64,000 bases of DNA from CAMDPA01 sp965223035 (lineage in GTDB: Bacteria > Pseudomonadota > Alphaproteobacteria > Rhizobiales > Hyphomicrobiaceae): assembly GCA_965223035.1 (NCBI GenBank), contig OZ244980.1, positions 2,046,001 to 2,110,000 of the forward strand, in the 5' to 3' direction. The position numbers and the translations under genes are program-made. The notes below the pieces were generated by a model that searched no databases, was not told the origin of the DNA, and was given only the letters and a program-made list of their open reading frames with translations. This document shows, piece after piece, positions 28,835 through 37,883 of the stretch (positions within the stretch are counted from its first letter, which is position 1; every line of letters starts with the position of its first letter).

Positions 28835-29839
28835 TCATTGGCTGGTGGTGACCGTCAGGTTGCGGAAATGCATGATGGTGTCGAGTAGCGCCTGCAGGCT
28901 TTGCTCCACGTCCGTGCCTGTCGTGTCGACGATCGCGTGCGCGCGCCGGTAAAGTGGCTCACGGCTCGACAAGATGGTTTTGAGATCGTTCATCGCCGAG
29001 CGATGGTGCGCCATCGGTCTCAGGTCGCCCTGACCGCGCACGCGCGCCATGTGTGCCTCCGGCGGAGCCTTGATCCAAATCGTGAAAAAGGACGACAGCA
29101 GAAACTCCAGCGTCACCGGCTCGGCCACGACGCCGCCCCCTGTGGCGAGGATCATCGGGCCGTTTTGCTGTGCTACCCGGCGCAGCGCGTCTTGCTCAAA
29201 TCGTCGGTAGCCGTCCTGACCGTACAACGTGAAAATGTCGGTCATGGAGAAGCCTTGCTCGTGCTCGATCTCTGCGTTGAGCTCGCTGAAGGTCCAGCCC
29301 AGCCGTTGCGCCGCGTGGCGTCCTAGCGTCGTCTTGCCAGCACCGCGCAGGCCGATCAGTGCGATCCGATCTGTCATCGCCTGCGGGCTGTGTCGGATCC
29401 CCAGGTTGGATTGCGGCCCGGACAGCAACGCCTTGACTTGCTGCAACTGTTCGGGTGTGGCGGTGCGCAGCAAATCGCGAATGAGCGTATCGATCGGCTC
29501 AAGCAAATCCTCGTGGATCAGATTATCGAGGGGGACGCCCGTCGCCTTGGCGATACGCCGCAGCAAGATGATCGATGCGTTGCCGGTGCCGCTTTCGATC
29601 TGGGCGATATAGCGCTCCGACAATCCGGAGGCTTGGGCCAACACCTTGCGCGACATCCCGCGCACCGCCCGCAGGCGACGCAAGCGATGGCCAAGCGCGG
29701 CCAGATAGGCCGCATCCTGATCGCCGTCGGCGTCCGGCGTTGCGCTCGCCGCAAGCGTGGCCGTTGCCAACCCAGGCGCCTTATCGGTCGGCATCGGGTC
29801 GTTCCGTGCGGGCTTGTCTGGGCGGCTCGATCTGCGCAT
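28835..29839 (-). CDS. boxR: BoxR-type benzoyl-CoA-responsive transcriptional regulator (XRE HTH fused to shikimate-kinase-like domain)
   Basis: 334 residues. N-terminal XRE helix-turn-helix (about 45-105, LRRLRAVRGMSRKVLAQASG), a linker to 150, then a shikimate-kinase-like domain with P-loop GLRGAGKTT (163-171) and the GGG motif (234-236). This two-domain architecture is that of BoxR/BzdR, in which the kinase-like domain senses benzoyl-CoA and releases the repressor from DNA. It is divergently oriented from the box genes, the usual arrangement. A TGCA-N6-TGCA site lies 17 bp before its start codon, suggesting autorepression. The exact start is uncertain (ATG at 29839 or later ATG at 29794). 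Confidence 0.92.
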   Translation of the reverse strand: MRRSSRPDKPARNDPMPTDKAPGLATATLAASATPDADGDQDAAYLAALGHRLRRLRAVRGMSRKVLAQASGLSERYIAQIESGTGNASIILLRRIAKATGVPLDNLIHEDLLEPIDTLIRDLLRTATPEQLQQVKALLSGPQSNLGIRHSPQAMTDRIALIGLRGAGKTTLGRHAAQRLGWTFSELNAEIEHEQGFSMTDIFTLYGQDGYRRFEQDALRRVAQQNGPMILATGGGVVAEPVTLEFLLSSFFTIWIKAPPEAHMARVRGQGDLRPMAHHRSAMNDLKTILSSREPLYRRAHAIVDTTGTDVEQSLQALLDTIMHFRNLTVTTSQ

Positions 29840-29855
29840 TCGCTTCGGTCCAATC

Positions 29856-29869
29856 TGCAGAATAATGCA
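29856..29869. promoter_or_regulatory. Putative BoxR operator in the boxR promoter
   Basis: TGCAGAATAATGCA, a TGCA-N6-TGCA motif of the kind reported for BzdR/BoxR regulators. It ends 17 bp upstream (29839) of the boxR start and lies in an AT-rich stretch unlike the surrounding GC-rich DNA. The same motif occurs before boxC. Confidence 0.65.
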
Positions 29870-30106
29870 TTAGCACATTGACAACGGCGGCTCCACAGGC
29901 TTTGAATTGAATTATATTTCAACTTTTGGCGTCAGATGTTGGGCCGATCACGTGCTGGGCCGAAGGGTGTGTGCCTCGGCGATAGCGAGGTCAGACCCCC
30001 TGCAGCATCGATTTTGAGATGGACGGTCGATCGATCGAGGCCGATCATGCGTGCGGATCGATGACCGGCGCCACCGGGGATCAGCAACGAGCGCGATGAG
30101 GATCGC

Positions 30107-30898
30107 ATGAGCCAAGCGATGCGCAAAGGCTGGATCGAGTTGGAAACGCAGCGGCTCGAATATCGCTTGATGGGCCCGGACCCGCAGTCGGCGCCGACCT
30201 TGGTGATGCTGCATGAGGGCTTGGGTTCGGCCGATCTGTGGGGCGATCTGCCGGCCGAACTGGCCAAGGCCACCGGCTGCGGCGTGCTCACCTATTCCCG
30301 TGCTGGCTACGGTGCGTCATCGCCGGTGACGGTGCCGCGTCCCTACGCATTCATGCACGATGAGGCGCTGACGGTGCTGCCGCGCGTCTTGGATCGCTTC
30401 GATTTCCGGCGAGGTCTGCTGATTGGCGCTTCCGATGGGGCCTCGATCGCGACCATCTATGCGGGTCGCATCGAGGATCATCGGGTGCAGGGTTTGACGC
30501 TGATCGCCCCCCATTTCATCATCGAGGATCAAACCGCAGCAGGTGCTCGAGCGGCCAAGCTGGCCTACGAGCAGGGCGATCTCAAGGGCAAGCTGGCGCG
30601 CTGGCACAACGACGTCGATGGGGCCTTCTACGGCTGGAATCAGACGGTGGCCGATCCGGAATTTCAGCGCAGCTGGGACATCACCGATGCGCTCGCTTAC
30701 ATCCGGGTGCCGATCCAAATCCTGCAGGGTGAAAACGACGAGTACGGCACCCACCGCCAAATCGAGATCGCCGAGGCGGAATGCTACTGCCCGGTGGAAG
30801 CAACCATATTCCCCGGAGCGGGTCATTCGATCCACCGCGAGGCGCTCGAACAGACCACGCAAGCGATCGTGCCCTTCGTCCATCGTGTTTTGCGTTGA
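30107..30898 (+). CDS. Alpha/beta hydrolase of the box cluster
   Basis: 263 residues, cytosolic. Oxyanion region VMLHEGLGSADLW, the strand-turn LTYSRAGYGAS, nucleophile Ser in IGASDGAS (about residue 108), Asp in QGENDEYG and His in FPGAGHSIHRE complete a standard triad. Hydrolases of this type recur in aerobic benzoyl-CoA clusters, where a thioesterase or lactonase/formyl-CoA-related role has been discussed; the substrate is unproven. Starts at ATG 30107 (ATG 30119 is an alternative) and ends 56 bp before the boxC start. The operator before boxC lies in this gap, so boxC probably has its own promoter. Confidence 0.85.
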   Translation: MSQAMRKGWIELETQRLEYRLMGPDPQSAPTLVMLHEGLGSADLWGDLPAELAKATGCGVLTYSRAGYGASSPVTVPRPYAFMHDEALTVLPRVLDRFDFRRGLLIGASDGASIATIYAGRIEDHRVQGLTLIAPHFIIEDQTAAGARAAKLAYEQGDLKGKLARWHNDVDGAFYGWNQTVADPEFQRSWDITDALAYIRVPIQILQGENDEYGTHRQIEIAEAECYCPVEATIFPGAGHSIHREALEQTTQAIVPFVHRVLR

Positions 30899-30914
30899 CG
30901 CCGGTGCGGTTTGA

Positions 30915-30928
30915 TGCATTATAGTGCA
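30915..30928. promoter_or_regulatory. Putative BoxR operator upstream of boxC
   Basis: TGCATTATAGTGCA: TGCA-N6-TGCA, 27 bp before the boxC ATG at 30955. A related half-match (TGCATTATACTGCT, 30956-30969) overlaps the boxC start codon exactly 41 bp, about four helical turns, further on, so two repressor molecules could bind the same DNA face. Confidence 0.7.
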
Positions 30929-30954
30929 TAATAATGGCGAGTGGAAGGTGTTTC

Positions 30955-32655
30955 ATGCATTATACTGCTAAGCGTCCGCCGACCGACGGCGCGTCGAATG
31001 ACGTTTGGATCGACTTTGAGACCTCTCCTGACCGATATTGCCACTGGCGGATCGAGGTGGATGGCGACATCGCGCACCTCATTCTCGATGTGGACGAGAA
31101 CCAGGGGCTGTTCGACGGCCATCCGCTCAAGCTGAACTCTTACGACCTCGGCGTCGACATCGAACTCGCCGACGCGGTGCAGCGCTTGCGCTTCGAGCAT
31201 CCGGGCGTGAAGGTCGTGATCTTGAAGTCCGGCAAGGACCGGGTGTTCTGTGCCGGTGCCAATATCCGCATGCTGGCCGCCGCGACCCATGCGCACAAGG
31301 TCAACTTCTGCAAGTTCACCAACGAGACCCGGAACTTCATCGAGGACGCGAGCCAATGCTCAGGCCAAAAGTACCTGACGGCGATCCGCGGCACGGCGGC
31401 GGGCGGCGGCTACGAGTTGGCCCTGGCGACCGATTACATCGTGCTGGCCGACGATGGCAACGCCACGGTCTCGCTTCCCGAAGTGCCCCTGCTGGCGGTA
31501 CTCCCCGGCACCGGTGGCCTGACGCGCGTCACCGATAAGCGCAAGGTGCGCCGCGATTTGGCCGATGCCTTCTGCACCGTGGAGGAGGGGGTGCGCGGCG
31601 CGCGGGCGGTGCAGTGGCGGCTGGTCGATGAAGTGGTGCCGACCTCGAAGTTCGATGCGGCCGTGACGGCGGCGGCGCGCACGTTGGCCGACAGCTCGGA
31701 TCGTCCGAGCGACCAACACGGCATCAAGCTCAACCCGTTGTCGCGCGCGATTAGCGCCGACAGCCTCGCGTATTCCTGCGTCAAGGTCGAGATCGATGCC
31801 GCGGCGCGTCGCGCCACCTTAATGATCACGGGCCCGGAGCAGGCGCCGCCGTCGACGGCTGAAGAGCTGCTGGCGGCCGGCGATACGTTCTGGTCGCTGC
31901 GCGTCGCCCGAGAGTTGGACGATGCGATTTTGCACTTGCGGCTCAATGCGCCGGAGATCGGCACGCTGGTGTTCAAGACAGAAGGGCAGGCCGCGGACGT
32001 GCTCGGCTACGATGCATTCTTGCTGGCCCATCAGGACAATTGGCTGGCGCGCGAGATTTTGCTCAATTGGAAGCGCGTTCTAAAGCGCATCGATGTCACC
32101 TCCCGTTCGCTGGTCGCGTTGATCGAGCCGGGCTCCTGCTATGCCGGGACGCTGGCGGAACTCGCCTTCGCCGCCGATCGCAGCTTCATGCTGGAGGGCA
32201 CGCTGGGCGGCGATAATCGGCCACCGGCGGGTCTGCACCTGGGCGCGGTCAACTTCGGCAGCTATCCGATGTCAAACGATTTGAGCCGGCTGGCGACCCG
32301 TTTTCTGGGCGAGCCGGACAGCTTGGCGGCTGCTGAAGCCAAGGTCGGCAGCCCGTTGGATGCTGCGGCGTGCGAGCAGCTCGGTCTGGTTACCGCGATG
32401 TTCGATGAGATCGATTGGTCCGATGAAATCCGCATCTTCCTGGAGGAGCGCGCCAGCTTCTCCGCCGATGCGCTGATCGGGCTCGAAGCCAATTTGAGGT
32501 TTGCCGGCCCGGAAACCATGGAGACCAAGATCTTCGGCCGACTGTCGGCGTGGCAAAATTGGATCTTTCAGCGCCCCAACGCGATCGGCGAGGCGGGCGC
32601 GTTGCAGCTTTATGGCACGGGCAAGAAACCGAATTTCGACCCTCGACGGGTCTAA
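30955..32655 (+). CDS. boxC: 2,3-epoxybenzoyl-CoA dihydrolase
   Basis: Opens the ring of 2,3-epoxybenzoyl-CoA with two water molecules, giving 3,4-dehydroadipyl-CoA semialdehyde and formate. 566 residues from ATG 30955, preceded by GGAAGG at 7 bases; an ATG at 30934 is open but less well placed. Two crotonase-fold halves: the first with FCAGANIRML and GTAAGGGYELALATDYIVLA (oxyanion hole), the second from about 270. Length and layout match BoxC of Azoarcus and Burkholderia. First gene of the tight boxC-boxB-boxA block; 12 bp to boxB. Confidence 0.96.
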   Translation: MHYTAKRPPTDGASNDVWIDFETSPDRYCHWRIEVDGDIAHLILDVDENQGLFDGHPLKLNSYDLGVDIELADAVQRLRFEHPGVKVVILKSGKDRVFCAGANIRMLAAATHAHKVNFCKFTNETRNFIEDASQCSGQKYLTAIRGTAAGGGYELALATDYIVLADDGNATVSLPEVPLLAVLPGTGGLTRVTDKRKVRRDLADAFCTVEEGVRGARAVQWRLVDEVVPTSKFDAAVTAAARTLADSSDRPSDQHGIKLNPLSRAISADSLAYSCVKVEIDAAARRATLMITGPEQAPPSTAEELLAAGDTFWSLRVARELDDAILHLRLNAPEIGTLVFKTEGQAADVLGYDAFLLAHQDNWLAREILLNWKRVLKRIDVTSRSLVALIEPGSCYAGTLAELAFAADRSFMLEGTLGGDNRPPAGLHLGAVNFGSYPMSNDLSRLATRFLGEPDSLAAAEAKVGSPLDAAACEQLGLVTAMFDEIDWSDEIRIFLEERASFSADALIGLEANLRFAGPETMETKIFGRLSAWQNWIFQRPNAIGEAGALQLYGTGKKPNFDPRRV

Positions 32656-32667
32656 TGGAGGCAAGCG

Positions 32668-34119
32668 ATGACCGACCTGATCAATGTTGACTATTCGACC
32701 AAAATCCCCAACAACGTCGGCCTCGTCGACGACCAGCGCGTGCTGAAGGCGTTGGAGAGCTGGCATCCCGGCTATATCGATTGGTGGATGGACCAGGGCC
32801 CCGAGGGGTTCCAGACGGCCGACGTCTATCTGCGCACCGCGGTGTCAATCGATCCCAAGGGCTGGGCTAAGTTCGACTACGTGAAGATGCCGGACTATCG
32901 CTGGGGGGTGTTGCTCGCCAACCAGGAGGAGGACCGCAAAGTCGGTTTCGGCGCGTCGTTGGGCGAAGCGGCCTGGCAGGAGGTGCCCGGCGAGCACCGT
33001 GCGAACCTGCGTCGGTTGATCGTCATTCAGGGCGATACCGAGCCGGCCAGCGTCGAGCAGCAACGCCATCTCGGAAAGACCGCGCCGTCGTTGTATGATA
33101 TGCGCAACCTGTTCCAGGTGAACGTGGAGGAAGCCCGTCATCTGTGGGCGATGGTGTATTTGCTGCACAAATATTTTGGCAGGGACGGGCGCGAGGAGGC
33201 GCAGGCGCTGCTCGAGCGGCGCTCCGGCGATCCGGACAAGCCGCGGATGTTGGGTGCTTTCAACGAAGCGACGCCGGATTGGCTGTCGTTTTTCATGTTC
33301 ACCTACTTTACCGACCGCGACGGCAAGATGCAGCTGGAAAGCCTGGCGCAATCGGGCTTCGACCCGTTGTCGCGGACCTGCCGGTTCATGTTGACCGAAG
33401 AGGCCCATCACATGTTCGTCGGCGAGACCGGGGTCGGTCGGGTGATCGAGCGCACCTGCCAGGCCATGAATGAGGCCGGCATTAAGGATGCCGAGGACGT
33501 CGAGCGTGTCAGAAAGCTCGGCGTCATCGATCTGCCGACGGTGCAGAAAAAGGCCAACCTGCATTATTCCCTGTCGCTCGATCTGTTCGGCTCTGAGGTG
33601 TCCACCAACGCGGCCAACTTCTACAACGCCGGGCTGAAGGGCCGGTTCCAGGAGGGTAAGATCGACGACGACCATCTGTTGACGCGCTCAACCTATCCAG
33701 TGCTCAAGCTGATCGATGGCGTGCCGACGCTGGTCGATGAGCCGGCGCTGTCAGCGATCAACATGCGGCTGCGCGATGACTACAGCAAGGACTGCCAGGG
33801 TGGCGTGAACCGTTGGAACAAGCTGATCGAGAAGGCCGGCATCAGCTATCAAATCAAGCTGCCTTCAGTGGCGTTCCACCGACAGATCGGTCAGTTCCAG
33901 AACGTCGAGGCCATGCCCGACGGCAGCGTGATCTCGCAGGAGGATTGGAATGCGCGCAAGGATGAGTGGTTGCCGTCCACTGACGATGGCGCCTTTCTTG
34001 AGAGTCTGATGAAGCCTTGTTGGGAGCGGGGTAGATATGCTGCGTGGATCGCGCCGCCGAAAGTCGGCATCGACAACAGGCCGGGCGATTTTGAGTACGT
34101 TAAGCTGCATCAGGCTTGA
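32668..34119 (+). CDS. boxB: Benzoyl-CoA 2,3-epoxidase, diiron oxygenase component B
   Basis: With reductase BoxA, uses O2 and NADPH to make 2,3-epoxybenzoyl-CoA. 483 residues, ferritin-like helical bundle. Diiron ligand motifs ExxH are seen at E155-H158 (VEEARHLW) and E245-H248 (TEEAHHMF), with 90-residue spacing between them as in characterised BoxB. Good ribosome binding site (ATGGAGGCAAGCG before ATG 32668). No disrupted residues seen. Middle gene of boxCBA. Confidence 0.96.
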   Translation: MTDLINVDYSTKIPNNVGLVDDQRVLKALESWHPGYIDWWMDQGPEGFQTADVYLRTAVSIDPKGWAKFDYVKMPDYRWGVLLANQEEDRKVGFGASLGEAAWQEVPGEHRANLRRLIVIQGDTEPASVEQQRHLGKTAPSLYDMRNLFQVNVEEARHLWAMVYLLHKYFGRDGREEAQALLERRSGDPDKPRMLGAFNEATPDWLSFFMFTYFTDRDGKMQLESLAQSGFDPLSRTCRFMLTEEAHHMFVGETGVGRVIERTCQAMNEAGIKDAEDVERVRKLGVIDLPTVQKKANLHYSLSLDLFGSEVSTNAANFYNAGLKGRFQEGKIDDDHLLTRSTYPVLKLIDGVPTLVDEPALSAINMRLRDDYSKDCQGGVNRWNKLIEKAGISYQIKLPSVAFHRQIGQFQNVEAMPDGSVISQEDWNARKDEWLPSTDDGAFLESLMKPCWERGRYAAWIAPPKVGIDNRPGDFEYVKLHQA

Positions 34120-34122
34120 GGC

Positions 34123-35337
34123 ATGTTGACGATGACGTCGACTGAGGTGATTGCCGATCTCAAAAAACAGCACCTGATCGACCCAGAGATCTGTATCCGC
34201 TGCAACACGTGCGAGGCCACCTGTCCGGTCGGAGCGGTGACGCACGACGACAACAACTACGTCGTCGACGCGAAGAAATGCAACTATTGCATGGACTGCA
34301 TCGCGCCCTGTCCGACCGGCTCGATCGACAATTGGCGTCTGGTGCGCATTCCCTACTCGTTGAAAGATCAGCTCGCGTGGACCGAGCTTCCGCAACAGGA
34401 GGACTTTGGCGCTGAGACCCAAGCGGCGGTCGAAGCGCTGGAAAGTGAGGTCGGTGAGCTGTTGGCCAAGGCGCACGAAGGGGCCGGCGGTAAGCCGGTC
34501 GCACCGGCCTCGGCGTCCAAGCCAGCGATCAATCTGTTCACCCGCGCCAATCCGGCGATCGCCACCGTACAGGGCAACTTGCGGATCACCTCGCCGACGG
34601 TGGAAAGCGACATCCGGCACATCGTGCTGGGCTTCGGCAACACCGTGTTTCCGGTGTTGGAAGGTCAGTCGATCGGCATCGTCGTGCCGGGCACCCGGCC
34701 CGACGGTCGCCCGCACGACATGCGGCTTTACTCCGTGGCCTCCGAGCGTGACGGCGAAAAGCGCAACGCCAACAATGTGTCGCTGACCATCAAGCGCGTG
34801 CCCGGCGGCATTGCCTCCAACTACATCTGTGATTTGAAGGTCGGCGACAAGGTTGAGGTGACGGGACCGTTCGGCTCGACCTTTTTGATGCCCAACGATG
34901 CTGAGTGCAACATCATCATGATCTGCACCGGCACCGGCTCGGCACCGTTTCGCGCGTTCACCGAGCGGCGGCGCCGCACCGGTCATTCCGGACAAGGTCA
35001 GCTCGTGATGTTTTTTGGCTCACGCACACCTGAGGAGCTGCCTTATTTCGGGCCGCTGTTGAAAGTGCCCTCGCGCCTGTTGGAAAAACATCTCGTCTAT
35101 TCCCGCATCCCCGGTGCGCCCAAGGAGTACGTGCAGGACCGCATGCGCGTCGAGGCAGAGCGCGTCGTGGAGCTGCTAGGCTCGGATAAGACGCACATCT
35201 TCATCTGTGGCCTCAAGGGCATGGAATCCGGCGTTGACGAAGCTTTAAGCGACATCTCGCGTCGGGCCGGGCTTGATTGGCGAGATGAAAAAGCGAAAAT
35301 GCGCAGCCAGGGCCGCTATCACGTCGAAACCTATTGA
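34123..35337 (+). CDS. boxA: Benzoyl-CoA epoxidase, ferredoxin-NADPH reductase component A
   Basis: Transfers electrons from NADPH through FAD and two [4Fe-4S] clusters to BoxB. 404 residues: N-terminal double ferredoxin motifs CIRCNTCEATCP and CNYCMDCIAPCP (about 26-70), an Ala/Pro linker, then an FNR-type module with FAD motif RLYSVASERDG, NADPH pocket CTGTGSAPFRAF and the C-terminal CGLKGMESGV and terminal aromatic Tyr (RYHVETY). Starts 4 bp after boxB stops. A nearer in-frame ATG (34132) could be the actual start. Confidence 0.96.
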   Translation: MLTMTSTEVIADLKKQHLIDPEICIRCNTCEATCPVGAVTHDDNNYVVDAKKCNYCMDCIAPCPTGSIDNWRLVRIPYSLKDQLAWTELPQQEDFGAETQAAVEALESEVGELLAKAHEGAGGKPVAPASASKPAINLFTRANPAIATVQGNLRITSPTVESDIRHIVLGFGNTVFPVLEGQSIGIVVPGTRPDGRPHDMRLYSVASERDGEKRNANNVSLTIKRVPGGIASNYICDLKVGDKVEVTGPFGSTFLMPNDAECNIIMICTGTGSAPFRAFTERRRRTGHSGQGQLVMFFGSRTPEELPYFGPLLKVPSRLLEKHLVYSRIPGAPKEYVQDRMRVEAERVVELLGSDKTHIFICGLKGMESGVDEALSDISRRAGLDWRDEKAKMRSQGRYHVETY

Positions 35338-35389
35338 CGAAGCACGGCCCGACAATAAGCAGCCGACATGTCGTGCGGGAGGAAGCGTC

Positions 35390-36988
35390 ATGACCGACGG
35401 GCACAGCGACTGGCCCGAGCCATCCGGCCACTACAACGCAGCCGACGATTTCGTGGACCGCAACGTACGTAACGGGCGGGGTCAACATCCAGCCTTCATC
35501 GATCCGCAGCGGTCATTAACCTATGGGCAGCTGCAACAGCGCTGCAATCGGTTTGCTAACGCTTTGCCGCGGCTCGGGATCGCGCGTGAACATCGGATTA
35601 TGATGATCATGCTCGATACGGTGGATTTTCCCGTTGTGTTTTGGGGTGCGATCAAGGCCGGCGTGGTGGCGATCCCGGTCAACACGCTGCTGACGCTGGA
35701 GCAGTGGCGCTACATGATCGAGGATAGTCGAGTCGATGCGGTGGTGATTTCAGCGGAGCTGATGGAGCGCGCCGCGCCGATGCTGGATGGCATCGCCGCA
35801 CAACGCCATCTGCACATCATCGTTTGCGGTGCGCCAGGCGATGGCGGGCAGGGCAACGGCAAATACATCGGCCTGGAGCCGCTGTTGGCCAGCAGCTCAG
35901 AGCAGGCGGAGGCGGCGGCGACCAGCGCTGATGAGACGGCTTTTTGGCTCTATTCATCCGGCTCCACCGGCAACCCGAAGGGCACACGCCACGTTCATTC
36001 CAGCCCGTATTGGAGCGCGCGCAGCTACGGCATCGGGGTGCTTGGCATTAGGCCGGACGACGTTGGGTTTTCCGTCGCCAAGTTGTTCTTTGCCTACGGG
36101 CTCGGAAACGGCATGAATTTTCCGATGGCGGTCGGTGCGACGACGGTGCTTTATCCGGAACGGCCGACGCCGGACAGTGTACTGGCGACGATGCGGGCCC
36201 ACAATCCGACCCTGTTTTACTGCGTGCCGACCCTTTACGCCGCGATGCTGGCGCATCCCGAGCTCGGTCATGGGGCTGGCTCCAATCGGCTGCGCCTGTG
36301 CGTGTCGGCGGGCGAGGCGCTGCCGGAGGATGTCGGACAGCGTTGGCAGGAGAAGGTGGGCTACGAAATCTTGGACGGTATCGGCTCCACCGAGATGTTG
36401 CACATCTTTGTTTCGAACCGTCCAGGCCAGGTGCGCTATGGCTCCTCCGGCACGCCGATCCCGAACTATGAAGCGAAGCTGGTCGATGACGACGGCAGCC
36501 TGCTGGGCCCGGGGGATATCGGTGAGCTGCTGATCAAGGGGCCGACCGCTGCGGAGGGCTATTGGAATCAACGGTCGCGGTCGCGGCGAACATTTGCGGG
36601 CGAATGGACGCACACTGGCGATAAGTACCGAGTCGACGAAGACGGCTATTATTATTGCTGCGGCCGCACCGACGATATGTTCAAGGTCTCCGGTATCTGG
36701 GTGTCGCCGTTTGAGGTGGAGTCGGCGCTCGTTAGCCACGACGCCGTGATCGAGGCTGCCGTCATCGGCGTCGAGGACAGCGACGGCTTGTTGAAGCCGA
36801 AGGCCTTCGTGATCTTGAAACCCGGTCACGTCGCCAACGCGGCGTTGCTGGACGATCTCAAGGAGCACGTCAAGCAACAGGCCGGCACTTGGAAATACCC
36901 GCGCTGGATCGAGGTGCGCGAGGAGCTCCCTAAGACGGCCACCGGCAAGATCCAACGCTTCAAGCTGCGCGCGGAGCGCACGACCTAG
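35390..36988 (+). CDS. Benzoate-CoA ligase
   Basis: ATP-dependent activation of benzoate to benzoyl-CoA, entry step for BoxABC. 532 residues from ATG 35390, with GGGAGGAAG as ribosome binding site; an overlapping upstream frame into boxA is ignored. Adenylate-forming motifs: YSSGSTGNPKGT (phosphate loop, with Ser in place of Thr), GIGSTEMLH (AMP site), YRVDEDGYYYCCGRTDDMFKVSG (hinge, positions about 425-447) and the C-terminal KTATGKIQR with catalytic Lys. The motif GIGSTEMLHIF is typical for benzoate-CoA ligases. Its stop TAG belongs to the CTAGAGCA end of a type 1 repeat. Confidence 0.94.
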   Translation: MTDGHSDWPEPSGHYNAADDFVDRNVRNGRGQHPAFIDPQRSLTYGQLQQRCNRFANALPRLGIAREHRIMMIMLDTVDFPVVFWGAIKAGVVAIPVNTLLTLEQWRYMIEDSRVDAVVISAELMERAAPMLDGIAAQRHLHIIVCGAPGDGGQGNGKYIGLEPLLASSSEQAEAAATSADETAFWLYSSGSTGNPKGTRHVHSSPYWSARSYGIGVLGIRPDDVGFSVAKLFFAYGLGNGMNFPMAVGATTVLYPERPTPDSVLATMRAHNPTLFYCVPTLYAAMLAHPELGHGAGSNRLRLCVSAGEALPEDVGQRWQEKVGYEILDGIGSTEMLHIFVSNRPGQVRYGSSGTPIPNYEAKLVDDDGSLLGPGDIGELLIKGPTAAEGYWNQRSRSRRTFAGEWTHTGDKYRVDEDGYYYCCGRTDDMFKVSGIWVSPFEVESALVSHDAVIEAAVIGVEDSDGLLKPKAFVILKPGHVANAALLDDLKEHVKQQAGTWKYPRWIEVREELPKTATGKIQRFKLRAERTT

Positions 36989-37048
36989 AGCATCGTGCCT
37001 GAAATTGGCACCGAACAGCTGGTTCCGATTTAAGGCGCGATGATCTAG
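36985..37048. repeat. Type 1 palindromic repeat, copy 7
   Basis: CTAGAGCATCGTGCC, diverged stem (GAAATTGGCACCGAACAGCT / GGTTCCGATTTAAGG), GCGCGATGATCTAG. Ends the box transcript and could act as terminator; supplies the ligase stop codon. Confidence 0.85.
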
Positions 37049-37139
37049 GCTGCCCAAGCCGATCGGATGCACCAGCGGCGATCGACACTCTGATACGCTT
37101 ATGGTTCGCTCGCCTCGGTTTTGCATGGATGTTGGGCGG

Positions 37140-37763
37140 TTACGGCTCCAGCCGATAATTGAAGCTGACGCTGACGCGGGGCGCGTCGACCCGATTGGGC
37201 AGCACCTCGTGGCGAAGCCAGCTTTCCCATAGCAGCACCTCGCCGGCCTTCGGGGCGACCTCCACGAAGGTGCGGTTATCCAGGCGGGCCCTAGTCTTGC
37301 GTGGGGGGGCGGCCATCATCAGCGGTAGCCGTGGATCCTCGAAGCGGATCGCACCGGCACCGGGTGGGACCGCAACGTAATAGGTCCCGCTGATCACGGC
37401 GCCCGGGTGGATGTGTCCGGTATGCGCACCGCCATCCAGCAACACATTGATCCACATGCTGTCGCGCACGAGGCGGCGGCGGTCTAGGTCCAACTGAAGC
37501 TCCTTGGCGAACGCGGCGACATGACCGTCGAGCGCCAGCTCCAGATCGGCGAACGCCGGCGCCCGCCTGCACAGGTCATCCAACGACGCATAGGACGTGT
37601 AGCCGGCGTAGCCGTGCTGCTGCGACCAAGCTTGGCCCGCTTGGTCCTCGGCCGCGATCAGCTGGCAGGTGGCGGCGAGCTCGCGATTGAGGTCACCGGC
37701 GCGCCGCCCGGTCAACAGGTTGCGGTAGAGCCGGGTGACGAACAAGGTAGAGATGGTGCTCAT
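37140..37763 (-). CDS. Putative Fe(II)/2-oxoglutarate oxygenase, TIGR02466-like
   Basis: 207 residues from ATG 37763. The C-terminal half has the characteristic series NVLLDGGAHTGHIHPGAVISGTYYV, then PKAGEVLLWESWLRHEVLPN and RVSVSFNY; presumed ligands are His in GHIHPG, His in LRHEV, and Arg in PRVSVSF. The first His is followed by I/H/P rather than the classic HxD, as is usual in this uncharacterised family related to phage-type hydroxylases. The N-terminal half is alpha-helical. Target unknown. Sits between the box transcript and dxs on the opposite strand, with 121 bp to dxs. Confidence 0.78.
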   Translation of the reverse strand: MSTISTLFVTRLYRNLLTGRRAGDLNRELAATCQLIAAEDQAGQAWSQQHGYAGYTSYASLDDLCRRAPAFADLELALDGHVAAFAKELQLDLDRRRLVRDSMWINVLLDGGAHTGHIHPGAVISGTYYVAVPPGAGAIRFEDPRLPLMMAAPPRKTRARLDNRTFVEVAPKAGEVLLWESWLRHEVLPNRVDAPRVSVSFNYRLEP

Positions 37764-37883
37764 GGCGTTGCCGATAACACGGCCGTCATGCACCGGGAAG
37801 CAGCGCCTCCGCGTCGGTCTGCGTCGGTTCGCGAAAACTGCGGCTGACGTCCGCGCAAGGTCTAAACGGATTGGCGCCGCACC

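Noticed and set aside
30934..30954. Earlier boxC start (ATG 30934)
   Set aside because: It would lie against the operator and lacks a ribosome binding site, while GGAAGG sits 7 bases before the ATG at 30955.
35954..37126. 390-codon minus-strand open frame
   Set aside because: Antisense of benzoate-CoA ligase and runs into a type 1 repeat (its first residues are repeat translation).
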